From NCBI RefSeq assembly GCF_030817655.1, contig NZ_JAUSZM010000003.1, positions 9,362,001 through 9,426,000 of the forward strand: a stretch of DNA of 64,000 nt, given 5' to 3'. The notes beneath the pieces were generated by a model that worked only from the letters and a program-made list of their open reading frames with translations, was not told the origin of the DNA and did not search any database. Origin of the DNA: Streptomyces sp. V4I2. Lineage in GTDB: Bacteria > Actinomycetota > Actinomycetes > Streptomycetales > Streptomycetaceae. Shown piece by piece: positions 16,092 to 24,574 of this stretch (the stretch's first letter is position 1; every line of letters starts with the position of its first letter). The position numbers and the translations under genes are program-made.

Positions 16092-16843
16092 GCCGCCGGT
16101 TCCTCCTCCGTGCTTGCCAGGATCTCCGCGATGTGCACGGGCCGCATACCCGTCCTGAGCCGGGTCATCGTCCCGCCGATGTGCATCAGACAGGAGTTGT
16201 CGGCCGCGCACAGCACCTCGGCGCCGGTCGACTCGGCGTTGCGCACCTTGTCCGTGCCCATCGCCGCCGAGACATCGGCGTTCTTCAGGGCGAAGGTGCC
16301 GCCGAAGCCGCAGCACTCGTCGGCGCCCGGCAGCTCGACCAGCTCCAGCCCCTTCACGGCCTGGAGCAGCCGCCGGGGCCGGTCGCCCAGCCCGAGGCTG
16401 CGCAGCCCGTGACAGGTCGGGTGGTAGGTCACCGTGTGCGGGTAGTACGCGCCGACGTCCGTCACCCCGAGCACGTCCACCAGGAACTCGGTCAGCTCGT
16501 ATGTCTTCGGCACCACCGGCGCCAGGGTGGCCGCGAGGGTGTCCCCGCGCCCCTCGGCCCGGGCCCGCTCACCCATCCTCGGATACAGCTCCCGCACCAT
16601 CGCCCCGCACGAACCGGAGGGCGTGACGATCGCCTCGTAATCCCGGAAGACATCGGAGAAATGCCGGGCCAGTGGTTCCGCCTCATGCCGGTACCCGGTG
16701 TTGTAGTGCGCCTGCCCGCAGCAGGTCTGCGCCATCGGGAAGTCGACCTCGACGCCCAGCCTGGTCAGCAGTTTCACCACGGCGCGCCCGGTGTCCGGAT
16801 AGAGCGTGTCGTTGACACAGGTCAGGAACAGGGCGACACGCAT
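16088..16843 (-). CDS. lutA: LutA-type (Fe-S)-binding protein
   Basis: A 251-residue protein with two CCG (cysteine-rich) domains, each with the C-x(n)-CCG-x(n)-C-x-x-C pattern: T-C-C-G-Q-A-H-Y-N-T-G near 40 and E-C-C-G-F-G-G-T-F near 180. This is the LutA/GlcF-like redox subunit. ATG at 16843 follows AAGGAGCCGCG. It is 71 bp after rhaB, with a GC-rich hairpin and a small palindrome between, so lutABC can be read through from the rhamnose genes or be started separately. Confidence 0.92.
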   Translation of the reverse strand: MRVALFLTCVNDTLYPDTGRAVVKLLTRLGVEVDFPMAQTCCGQAHYNTGYRHEAEPLARHFSDVFRDYEAIVTPSGSCGAMVRELYPRMGERARAEGRGDTLAATLAPVVPKTYELTEFLVDVLGVTDVGAYYPHTVTYHPTCHGLRSLGLGDRPRRLLQAVKGLELVELPGADECCGFGGTFALKNADVSAAMGTDKVRNAESTGAEVLCAADNSCLMHIGGTMTRLRTGMRPVHIAEILASTEEEPAA

Positions 16844-16855
16844 CGCGGCTCCTTG

Positions 16856-16865
16856 TGATCGATCA
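16856..16865. promoter_or_regulatory. Short palindrome before lutA
   Basis: TGATCGATCA, a perfect 10-bp palindrome, lies 12 bp upstream of the lutA ATG, next to its ribosome site. It could be a regulator site giving lutABC its own control; palindromes this short also occur by chance. Confidence 0.3.
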
Positions 16866-16885
16866 TCGGATGAGTGAAGCGTAGT

Positions 16886-16903
16886 CCGGGCCCGGGGGCC
16901 CGG
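16886..16903 (-). terminator. Hairpin between rhaB and lutA
   Basis: CCGGGCCC and its complement around two G bases, 12 bp after the rhaB stop, can fold into a GC-only hairpin without a T-run. It may partly end the rhamnose transcript before lutA. Confidence 0.4.
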
Positions 16904-16914
16904 GGGAGTCCCCG

Positions 16915-18363
16915 TCACCTCATGGCGAGCCGGTCCTGCGCCTCGCGCCACCGCCCCGGATCGCCCTGAGGTTCGTACCGGGTGAGCGGCTGGGTACGGG
17001 TGAGCAGTCGCCGCATGCCCGCCAGGTCACCGACGAGTCCGTGGGCCCGGGCCTGGACCAGCACGTTCCCGAAGGCCGCCGCCTCTGTCGGACCCGCCAC
17101 CACCGGCAGCCCGCAGGCGTCGGCGGTCAGCTGGCACAGCAGGGCGTTGCGGGTGCCGCCGCCGACGACGTACACGACGTCGACCGGGTGGTCGGCCAGC
17201 CGCTGCGCGTCCTCGACGGCCCGGCGATGGGCGAGGGCGAGGGAGTCGAGGATGCAGCGCGTGATCTCGGCGGGGGACTCGGGCACCGGCTGCCCCGAGA
17301 CCCGGCACGCCTCGGCGATCCGCTCCGGCATCCGGCCCGGCGCCAGGAACACGGCGTCCCCCGCGTCCACGACCGACCGCAGTGCCGGCACCTTGGCCGC
17401 GTCGAGGAGCAGCGCTCCCAGATCAGGGTCGCCCCAGGCCCGTACGCACTCCTGGAGCAGCCACAGCCCCATGATGTTGCGCAGATAGCGGACCGTGCCG
17501 TCCAGCCCCAGCTCGTTGGTGAAGTTGGCGAGGCGGCTCTCCTCCGTGAGTACCGGCGCGTCCAGCTCCAGGCCCGCCAGGGACCAGGTGCCGGTGCAGA
17601 TGTACGCGAACCGCTCGCTGCCCGCCGGGACGGCCGCCACCGCGGACGCGGTGTCGTGCGACCCGACCGCCGTCACCGGCACCGGACCGCTCAGCCCGGT
17701 CTCCTCCAGCACCTGCGGCCGCAGCACGCCCGCCGTATCGCCGGGCTGCCGCAGCGGCGCGAACAGTCCGAGGTCGATGCCGAGCCGGGAGGCGACGTCG
17801 TACGACCACTCGCGCGTCCGTGGATCGATCAGCTGGGTGGTCGACGCGTTGGTCAGTTCGGTGCCCTGCTCGTCGGTGAGCCAGTAGGTGAGCAGGTCGG
17901 GGATGAGCAACAGCCGCCGGGCGTGGGCCAGTTGGGTGGAGGAACGCGCCGCGGTCAACTGGTAGAGGGTGTTGAAAGGGGCGTACTGCAAGCCGGTCGC
18001 CGCGTACAGCTCCTCGGCGGGCACGGTCGCCCACACCTTCTCCGCGACGCCCTCGGTCCGCGCGTCCCGGTAGTGCACCGGGTTGCCGAGCAGCGCCCCG
18101 TCGGCGTCGAGCAGGCCGTAGTCCACGGCCCAGCTGTCGATGCCGACGGAGTCGACCGGGCCGGCCGCCCGCAGCCCGTCGAGGACACCCCGGTACAGCC
18201 CGAGGATGTCCCAGCGCAGCCCTTCCGGTACCCGGACCGGCCGGTTGGGGAAGCGGTGCGCCTCCGTCAGCTCCAGGCTGTCGGGCCCGACGCGGCCGAC
18301 CATGACACGTCCGCTGGACGCGCCGAGGTCGACCGCGGCGTACGACTTCACGTGCGCGCTCAT
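16915..18363 (-). CDS. rhaB: Rhamnulokinase
   Basis: A 482-residue FGGY-type sugar kinase. The N-terminus A-A-V-D-L-G-A-S-S-G-R-V-M is the rhamnulokinase phosphate-binding loop. G-I-D-S-W-A-V-D-Y-G (near 95) is the RhaB signature with the catalytic Asp region, and Y-I-C-T-G-T-W-S-L and V-V-G-G-G-T-R-N complete the ATP site. It phosphorylates L-rhamnulose to L-rhamnulose-1-phosphate. Its ATG overlaps the stop of the aldolase/dehydrogenase gene by ATGA, giving tight coupling. Confidence 0.95.
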   Translation of the reverse strand: MSAHVKSYAAVDLGASSGRVMVGRVGPDSLELTEAHRFPNRPVRVPEGLRWDILGLYRGVLDGLRAAGPVDSVGIDSWAVDYGLLDADGALLGNPVHYRDARTEGVAEKVWATVPAEELYAATGLQYAPFNTLYQLTAARSSTQLAHARRLLLIPDLLTYWLTDEQGTELTNASTTQLIDPRTREWSYDVASRLGIDLGLFAPLRQPGDTAGVLRPQVLEETGLSGPVPVTAVGSHDTASAVAAVPAGSERFAYICTGTWSLAGLELDAPVLTEESRLANFTNELGLDGTVRYLRNIMGLWLLQECVRAWGDPDLGALLLDAAKVPALRSVVDAGDAVFLAPGRMPERIAEACRVSGQPVPESPAEITRCILDSLALAHRRAVEDAQRLADHPVDVVYVVGGGTRNALLCQLTADACGLPVVAGPTEAAAFGNVLVQARAHGLVGDLAGMRRLLTRTQPLTRYEPQGDPGRWREAQDRLAMR

Positions 18364-20399
18364 CGCAGGAAGGCGGCCGCGACGCCGGCGTCGACCGGGA
18401 CATGCAGCCCCGTGGTGTGGGTCAGCTCCCCGCCGGTCAGCGCGAACACCGCGTTCGCGACATGCTCGGGCAGCACCTCGCGCTTGAGGATGGTCCGCTG
18501 CGCGTAGAACTCGCCCAGCTTCTCCTCCGGCACGCCGTACACGGCCGCCCGCTTCGCGCCCCAGCCGCCCGCGAAGATCCCGGAGCCGCGCACGACCCCG
18601 TCCGGGTTGACGCCGTTGACGCGGATGCCGTGCTCGCCCAGCTCGGCGGCCAGCAGCCGCACCTGGTGGGCCTGGTCGGCCTTGGTCGCGGAGTAGGCGA
18701 TGTTGTTGGGTCCGGCGAACACGGCGTTCTTCGAGGCGATGTAGACGATGTCGCCGCCCAGCTCCTGCGCGATCATCATCCGGGCCGCCTCGCGCGAGAC
18801 GAGGAAGGAGCCGCGGGCCATGATGTCGTGCTGGAGGTCCCAGTCCTTCGCCGAGGTCTCCAGCAGCGGCTTGGAGATGGAGATCCCGGCGTTGTTGACC
18901 ACCAGGTCCACGCCGCCGAAGGCGAGCACCGCCGCCTTGAAGGCCTCGGCGATCTGCTCCTCGGACGTGACGTCGACGGTCACGGCGACGGCCTTGTCAG
19001 GCCCGCCCAGCTCCTCGGCGACCTGAGAGGCGTTCTGGGCGTCGAGGTCCGCGATCACCACACAGGCGCCCTCGGCGACCAGCCGCTCGGCGATCGCCTT
19101 CCCGATCCCGCTGCCCGCACCCGTGACGAGCGCGACCCGCGTCGCCAGCGGCTTGGGCTTCGGCATCCGCTGGAGCTTGGCCTCCTCAAGGGACCAGTAC
19201 TCGATACGGAACTTCTCCGACTCCTCGATCGGCGCGTACGTCGAGACCGCCTCGGCCCCGCGCATCACGTTGATCGCGTTGACGTAGAACTCGCCGGCCA
19301 CCCGCGCGGTCTGCTTGTCCTTGCCGAAGGAGAACATGCCCACGCCCGGGACCAGCACGATCGCCGGGTCGGCGCCCCGCATCGCGGGGGAGTCGGGCTC
19401 GGCGTGCCGCTGGTAGTAGGCGGCGTACTCCTCGCGGTACTCCGCGTGCAGCTCCTTCAGCCGGGCGATCGCCTCGTCGAGCGGAGCCGTCGGCGGCAGG
19501 TCCAGGACCAGCGGCCGGACCTTGGTCCGCAGGAAGTGGTCGGGGCAGGAAGTGCCGAGCGCGGCGAGCCGCGGGTGCTCGGCCGCGCCGAGGAAGTCGA
19601 GGACGACCCCGGTGTCGGTGAAGTGTCCGACCTGCGGCCTGTCCTGGGACGCGACGGCACGGACGTACGGCGCCAGGGCCGCGGCCCGCTCCCGCCGCTC
19701 GCCCTCGGGCAGCGCCTCGTACCCCTCTATCACCGGGCCGAACGGTTCGGGCCTGCCACGCTCGACGAGGAACGCCTCCGCGGTCCGGATGATGTGCAGC
19801 GAGTTGCGCTCGCACTCCTCGGACGTGTCACCCCACGCCGTGATCCCGTGCCCGCCGAGGACGCAGCCGATCGCCTGCGGGTTGGCCTCCTTCACCGCCG
19901 CGATGTCCAGCCCGAGCTGGAAACCGGGCCGCCGCCACGGCACCCACACCACCGTGTCGCCGAAACACTCGGCCGTCAGCTTCTCCCCGTCCGCCGCACA
20001 GGCCAGCGCGATCCCGGAGTCCGGGTGCAGATGGTCCACGTGCGCGGCCCCGACCAGCCCGTGCATGGCGGTGTCGATGGAGGGAGCGGCACCACCCTTC
20101 CCATGCAGGCAGTAGTCGAACGCGGCGACCATCTCGTCCTCGCGCTCGACACCGGGGTAGACATCGACGAGCGCCCGCATCCGGTCCAGCCGCAACACGG
20201 CCAGCCCACCCTCGGTGAGCGTCCCGAGGTCACCACCGGACCCCTTCACCCACATCAGCTCGACATCGCCACCGGTGACGGGGTCGGTATCGGTGCCCTT
20301 GGCGGACGTGTTGCCGCCGGCGTAGTTGGTGTTACGGGGATCGGCGCCGAGCCGATGGGAACGAGCGATGAGGGCGGCGGCTTGGGGGTGGGGTGCCAT
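18360..20399 (-). CDS. Bifunctional rhamnulose-1-phosphate aldolase / lactaldehyde dehydrogenase (SDR fusion)
   Basis: A 679-residue fusion. Residues about 1-400 are a class II aldolase (NTNYAGGNTSAK; VDHLHPDS and CVLGGHG supply the zinc histidines). Residues about 425-679 are a short-chain dehydrogenase (ALVTGAGSGIG, NNAG, catalytic Y-x-x-x-K in AYSATKADQ). This matches the RhaEW/YuxG type, which cleaves rhamnulose-1-phosphate to DHAP and L-lactaldehyde and oxidises the aldehyde to L-lactate. That fits lutABC downstream. The ATG follows AAGAGAC. It lies between rhaI and rhaB. Confidence 0.92.
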   Translation of the reverse strand: MAPHPQAAALIARSHRLGADPRNTNYAGGNTSAKGTDTDPVTGGDVELMWVKGSGGDLGTLTEGGLAVLRLDRMRALVDVYPGVEREDEMVAAFDYCLHGKGGAAPSIDTAMHGLVGAAHVDHLHPDSGIALACAADGEKLTAECFGDTVVWVPWRRPGFQLGLDIAAVKEANPQAIGCVLGGHGITAWGDTSEECERNSLHIIRTAEAFLVERGRPEPFGPVIEGYEALPEGERRERAAALAPYVRAVASQDRPQVGHFTDTGVVLDFLGAAEHPRLAALGTSCPDHFLRTKVRPLVLDLPPTAPLDEAIARLKELHAEYREEYAAYYQRHAEPDSPAMRGADPAIVLVPGVGMFSFGKDKQTARVAGEFYVNAINVMRGAEAVSTYAPIEESEKFRIEYWSLEEAKLQRMPKPKPLATRVALVTGAGSGIGKAIAERLVAEGACVVIADLDAQNASQVAEELGGPDKAVAVTVDVTSEEQIAEAFKAAVLAFGGVDLVVNNAGISISKPLLETSAKDWDLQHDIMARGSFLVSREAARMMIAQELGGDIVYIASKNAVFAGPNNIAYSATKADQAHQVRLLAAELGEHGIRVNGVNPDGVVRGSGIFAGGWGAKRAAVYGVPEEKLGEFYAQRTILKREVLPEHVANAVFALTGGELTHTTGLHVPVDAGVAAAFLR

Positions 20400-20436
20400 G
20401 TCTCTTCAGTCCTTCTTGAAAACGAGGGTTCGGACA

Positions 20437-20480
20437 GCGCCCCTCCAGGGGCGCGGGGAACTGCGCGACCAGCACATACG
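20437..20480. repeat. Streptomyces dispersed intergenic repeat
   Basis: The sequence around GCCCCTCCAGGGGCGCGGGG (hairpin CGCCCCT/AGGGGCG) followed by AACTGCGCGACCAGC matches, from memory, a short element found in many Streptomyces intergenic regions. Here it lies in the 128-bp gap between rhaI and the aldolase gene, so it is transcribed within the operon. Confidence 0.6.
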
Positions 20481-20527
20481 GCCCGCAGCCTGCAACCGGT
20501 GTTACCCGGCAGACGCAATGCAGCCGT

Positions 20528-21697
20528 TCACGCCCCCCAACCCGCCTGTTGGCCACCGACCCGCTCTTCCACGATCTTCTCGGCCCACCCGGACCGCCGA
20601 TACGCGCCCATCGGGTCGGGCTCGAGCCCCATCTCCTCGCGAAGCGAACGGAGCAGCGGCCGCACATCCGTGTTGTACGCGTCCATGATCACCGCGTTCG
20701 CCTCCAGCACGTCCCCCGACCGCTGCGCCGCATCCAACGCCTCCCGGTCCACGAGCAGCGCCTTCGCCGTAGCCTCCTGGACGTTCATCACGGACCGGAT
20801 GATCGCCGGAATCTTGGCCTCGATGTTGTGACACTGGTCGAGCATGAACGCCACGTCGGGGGAGAACCCGCCACCCCGGATCACCTCGTACATGATCCGG
20901 AACAACTGGAACGGATCCGCGGCTCCCACCATCAGGTCGTCATCCGCGTAGAACCGCGAGTTGAAGTCGAACGCCCCGAGCTTCCCCTCCCGCAGCAGCG
21001 TGGCGACGATGAACTCGATGTTGGTCCCGGGGGCATGGTGCCCGGTGTCGACCACGACCTGGGCCTTCTCACCGAGCTTGAGGCAGTGGGCGTACGCCGT
21101 GCCCCAGTCCGGCACATCGGTGTGGTAGAAGGCGGGCTCGAAGAACTTGTACTCGAGCAGCATCCGCTGGTCGTCGCCGAGCCGCCCGTACACCTCGGCC
21201 AGCCCTTCGGCCAGCCGGTCCTGCCGCTCCCGGATGTCGTCCTGCCCGGGGTAGTTCGTGCCGTCCGCGAACCACAGCTTCAGATCACGCGAACCCGTCG
21301 CGTCCATGATGTCGACGCACTCCAGCAGGTGATCGACCGCCTTGCGCCGCACCGCCGCATCCGGGTGACAGATGCTGCCCAGCTTGTAGGCGTCGTCCTG
21401 GAACGTGTTCGAGTTGATCGCGCCCAGCTTCACGCCCCGCTCCTCGGCGTACTTCGCCAGCTCTGCGTATGCGTCGGAGCCGTCGACCTTGTCCCACGGG
21501 ATGTGCAGCGCGACGGTCGGCGCCACGCCCGTGAACTCGTGGACCTTCGCCGCGTCCGCGAGCTTCTCCCACGGATCGCGGGGAACACCGGGCTGCGCGA
21601 ACACCTTGAAACGCGTCCCCGAGTTCCCGTACGCCCACGACGGCGTCTCGACTGCCTGGGTCTTGAGAGCGGCCTTCACCGCAGCGAGATCGGTCAC
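20528..21697 (-). CDS. rhaI: L-rhamnose isomerase
   Basis: A 389-residue xylose isomerase-fold enzyme of the RhaI (Pseudomonas stutzeri-like) type. Metal ligands are visible in L-L-E-Y-K-F-F-E-P-A (Glu), VVDTGHHAPGTNIE (Asp, His), A-F-D-F-N-S-R-F-Y-A-D-D-D (Asp) and FMLDQCHNIEAK. It converts L-rhamnose to L-rhamnulose. GTG at 21697 follows AGAGGAGCCCC. First gene of the leftward arm; a LacI-type palindrome lies 29 bp upstream of the start. Confidence 0.95.
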   Translation of the reverse strand: MTDLAAVKAALKTQAVETPSWAYGNSGTRFKVFAQPGVPRDPWEKLADAAKVHEFTGVAPTVALHIPWDKVDGSDAYAELAKYAEERGVKLGAINSNTFQDDAYKLGSICHPDAAVRRKAVDHLLECVDIMDATGSRDLKLWFADGTNYPGQDDIRERQDRLAEGLAEVYGRLGDDQRMLLEYKFFEPAFYHTDVPDWGTAYAHCLKLGEKAQVVVDTGHHAPGTNIEFIVATLLREGKLGAFDFNSRFYADDDLMVGAADPFQLFRIMYEVIRGGGFSPDVAFMLDQCHNIEAKIPAIIRSVMNVQEATAKALLVDREALDAAQRSGDVLEANAVIMDAYNTDVRPLLRSLREEMGLEPDPMGAYRRSGWAEKIVEERVGGQQAGWGA

Positions 21698-21725
21698 TTG
21701 GGGCTCCTCTGTCAGCCGTGTCGTA

Positions 21726-21737
21726 TGAATCGATTCA
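21726..21737. promoter_or_regulatory. RhaR-type LacI operator, rhaI side
   Basis: TGAATCGATTCA is a perfect 12-bp palindrome 29 bp upstream of the rhaI start. A related site lies at 21891-21902 at the other end of the divergent promoter region. The LacI regulator at 28580-29605 is the obvious candidate to bind both. Confidence 0.68.
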
Positions 21738-21890
21738 AAGCGCGAAGCTATGGCTCCCCCGTAGGGGTGTCAAGAGTTCCGGCAAAGCCTGCTGCCCGTG
21801 CTCTGACCGTGACCTTTGGCTATCGAAAGTTTTTCGAGGCGGACCATTGACGTGACATGGCTGGCGCGCCTAACGTCCCGGCAACCAAGT

Positions 21891-21902
21891 TGAAACCTTT
21901 CA
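21891..21902. promoter_or_regulatory. RhaR-type LacI operator, transporter side
   Basis: TGAAACCTTTCA has perfect TGAAA/TTTCA arms. It matches the rhaI-side site in 9 of 12 bases (shared pattern TGAAWCSWTTCA), and lies 44 bp upstream of the ABC ATPase start. Confidence 0.62.
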
Positions 21903-21945
21903 TGACGCTGTGACGGCTTCCGCCGGCGTTGTCGAGGAGCCCCTC

Positions 21946-23463
21946 ATGACCCACCCGTCCGAAGCGGGTCCGGCCCCGGTGCTGTCGCTCAAGGACGTCT
22001 CCAAGTCCTTCGGAGCGGTGCGCGCCCTGCGGGACGTGTCCCTGGAACTGTTCCCCGGTGAGGTGCACGCGCTCGCCGGTGAGAACGGCGCGGGCAAGTC
22101 GACCCTCATCAAGACCCTTGCGGGGGTGCACCGACCGGACACCGGCCAGGTGCTCCTCGACGGCGAGCCCGTCCTCTTCCACGGACCCGGCGACGCCCGC
22201 GACGCCGGTATCGCCGTGATCTACCAGGAGCCCACGCTCTTCCCCGACCTGTCGATCGCCGAGAACATCTTCATGGGCCGCCGGCCGCGACGCGCTCTCG
22301 GCCGTATCGACCACAAGGCCACGCACGACGCGACCCTGGCCCTGATGCAGCGCCTCGGCGTCGAACTCGACCCCGACCGTCCCGCCCGCGGCCTGTCGAT
22401 CGCCGACCAGCAGATCGTCGAGATCGCCAAGGCCCTCTCCTTCGACGCCCGCGTCCTGATCATGGACGAGCCGACCGCGGCCCTCACCGGCAGCGAGGTG
22501 GCCCGTCTCTTCGGAGTCGTCCGCACGCTGCGCGAGCAGGGCGCCGCCGTTCTCTTCATCTCGCACCGCCTCGAGGAGATCTTCCGGATCTGCCGGCGGG
22601 TGACCACCCTGCGCGACGGCGCCTGGATCGCCAGCGAGCCGATCGAGGGCATGACCGAGGACGACCTCGTACGCCGCATGGTCGGGCGCGACCTCGACGA
22701 GCTCTACCCGAAGCAGGACGTAAAGCCGGGTGAGGTCGCCCTGAGCGTGCGGCGACTGACCCGGGAGGGCGTCTTCACCGACGTGTCCTTCGACGTACGG
22801 CGCGGCGAGATCGTCGGCCTTGCCGGACTCGTCGGCGCCGGCCGCACGGAGGTGGCCCGGGCCGTCTTCGGTATCGACCGCTGGGACGCGGGCGAGGTCA
22901 CCGTGGACGGCCGCACGCTGACCAACGGCGCCCCGTCCACCGCGATGGCCGCGGGCCTCGCCCTGGTCCCGGAGGACCGGCGCGCCCAGGGCCTGGTGAT
23001 GGACATGTCCATCGAGCGCAACATCGGGCTCACCGGACTCCGTACGACCGTCAAGGCCGGTCTCGTCGACCGCGGCGCCGAACGCAGCCGCTCCCTCGAC
23101 TGGGCCGTCAAGCTCCAGGTGAAGTACGCCAGGATCGCCGACACCGTCAACACCCTGTCCGGCGGCAACCAGCAGAAGGTCGTCCTGGCCAAGTGGCTCG
23201 CCACCGGCCCCAGGGTGCTGATCGTCGACGAGCCGACCCGTGGCATCGACGTCGGCACCAAGGCCGAGGTGCACCGGCTGCTCAGCCAGCTGGCCGCCGA
23301 CGGCGTCGCCGTTCTGATGATCTCCTCCGACCTGCCCGAGATCCTCGGCATGGCCGACCGCGTGCTCGTGATGCACGAAGGACGCCTCGCCGCCGAGATC
23401 CCGCGCTCCGAAGCCACCGAGGAAACCGTGATGGCCGCGGCCACCGGGAGGGCCGCCGCATGA
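21946..23463 (+). CDS. Rhamnose ABC importer, tandem ATP-binding protein
   Basis: A 505-residue protein with two ABC modules, as in RbsA/RhaT-type monosaccharide importers. The first has Walker A GENGAGKST (near 48), signature L-S-I-A-D-Q-Q and D-E-P-T-A-A-L. The second has a degenerate Walker A (GLVGAGRTEVAR, near 304), LSGGNQQKV and DEPTRGIDVG. It energises the two permeases that follow. The ATG at 21946 is used because GAGGAG lies 6 bases upstream; an in-frame GTG 12 codons earlier lacks a site. It is the first gene of the rightward arm. Confidence 0.93.
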   Translation: MTHPSEAGPAPVLSLKDVSKSFGAVRALRDVSLELFPGEVHALAGENGAGKSTLIKTLAGVHRPDTGQVLLDGEPVLFHGPGDARDAGIAVIYQEPTLFPDLSIAENIFMGRRPRRALGRIDHKATHDATLALMQRLGVELDPDRPARGLSIADQQIVEIAKALSFDARVLIMDEPTAALTGSEVARLFGVVRTLREQGAAVLFISHRLEEIFRICRRVTTLRDGAWIASEPIEGMTEDDLVRRMVGRDLDELYPKQDVKPGEVALSVRRLTREGVFTDVSFDVRRGEIVGLAGLVGAGRTEVARAVFGIDRWDAGEVTVDGRTLTNGAPSTAMAAGLALVPEDRRAQGLVMDMSIERNIGLTGLRTTVKAGLVDRGAERSRSLDWAVKLQVKYARIADTVNTLSGGNQQKVVLAKWLATGPRVLIVDEPTRGIDVGTKAEVHRLLSQLAADGVAVLMISSDLPEILGMADRVLVMHEGRLAAEIPRSEATEETVMAAATGRAAA

Positions 23464-23495
23464 TGCCGACAACTTTCTGGAGGGCCGCCGCATGA
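23447..23495 (+). repeat. 17-bp direct repeat spanning stop and start codons
   Basis: GGAGGGCCGCCGCATGA occurs at 23447-23463 (ending in the ATPase stop codon) and again at 23479-23495 (ribosome site and ATG of the next gene), 15 bp apart. A small duplication appears to have created or moved the permease start: the first copy also contains a ribosome site and ATG. Confidence 0.85.
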
Positions 23496-24574
23496 CGGTC
23501 ACCGCCCCCGACCACGCCCCCGTCACCGAGGTGCCCAAGTCCAGCGGCACCCGGCTGGTCGACCGCGTCTTCAAGATGCGCGAACTCGCCATCCTGGCCG
23601 TCTTCCTGGTGATGATCGCCATCACCCAGGCGGGCAACAGCGAGTTCCTGTCCGAGCAGGGCATCAAGGACCTCCTGCTGAACGCGACCATCCTGGTGCT
23701 GGTCGCCACCGGCCAGGCCATGGTCGTCATCACCCGCAACGTCGACCTGTCCGTCGGCTCCACCCTGGGCATCAGTGCCTTCGCCACCGGCCTCTACCTC
23801 CAGGGCGGCGGCAACCCGGTCGTCGCCGTCGCCTTGGCGGTGCTGCTCGGCATCGGCTTCGGCCTGCTGAACGGCCTGCTCGTCAGTCTCGGCCAGGTGC
23901 CCGCCCTCGTCGTCACCCTCGGCACCCTCTACATCATCCGCGGCATCGACTCCATCTGGGTCGGCTCCCGCCAGATCACCGCGGCCGACCTGCCCGGCGG
24001 GTTCGTGGACTTCGGCTCCGGCGGCCTCTCGGCCGTGCCGTGGCTGGCGATGATCGCCCTCGTCGTGCTGGTGGCGACCGCGTACTACCTCAAGCACTAC
24101 GGCAGCGGCCGCGAGATGTACGCCCTCGGCTCCAACCCCGAGGCCGCCCGCCTCGCCGGCATCCCCGTCCGCAAGCGGATCCTGATCGCGTACACCTTCT
24201 GCGGGGGCCTCGCCGGCCTCGCGGGCGCCATGTACCTGGCCCGGTTCGGCAACGTCGACTCCGGGACCGGCAACGGCTACGAACTCACCGTCGTCAGCGC
24301 GGTCGTGGTCGGCGGAGTGGTCTTCACCGGCGGCTCCGGCAGCGTCTACGGGGCCGCGCTCGGCGCCCTGCTCCTCACCTCCATCAACAGCGTGCTGCCC
24401 GCCCTCGGCGTCAGCTCCGTGTGGGTGCTCGCCATCAACGGCATCCTGCTCATCCTCGCCATCGCGGTCGACCGGATCGTCGCCCTGCGCGTGGCCTCGG
24501 CCCTGAAGAAGAAGTCGGCCGCGGCCAGGACCACCGCTGCCCCCGTGAAGAAGGGAGACGCCGGCCATGCCTGA
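23492..24574 (+). CDS. Rhamnose ABC importer permease 1
   Basis: A 360-residue RbsC/RhaP-type permease with about ten hydrophobic helices. The family segment V-V-I-T-R-N-V-D-L-S-V-G-S-T-L is near 82-95, and the EAA-like A-L-G-S-N-P-E-A-A-R-L-A-G-I (near 211-225) contacts the ATPase. ATG at 23492 is behind GGAGGG. It overlaps the second permease by 8 bp. Two non-identical permeases are usual for rhamnose-type importers (RhaP/RhaQ). Confidence 0.9.
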   Translation: MTVTAPDHAPVTEVPKSSGTRLVDRVFKMRELAILAVFLVMIAITQAGNSEFLSEQGIKDLLLNATILVLVATGQAMVVITRNVDLSVGSTLGISAFATGLYLQGGGNPVVAVALAVLLGIGFGLLNGLLVSLGQVPALVVTLGTLYIIRGIDSIWVGSRQITAADLPGGFVDFGSGGLSAVPWLAMIALVVLVATAYYLKHYGSGREMYALGSNPEAARLAGIPVRKRILIAYTFCGGLAGLAGAMYLARFGNVDSGTGNGYELTVVSAVVVGGVVFTGGSGSVYGAALGALLLTSINSVLPALGVSSVWVLAINGILLILAIAVDRIVALRVASALKKKSAAARTTAAPVKKGDAGHA

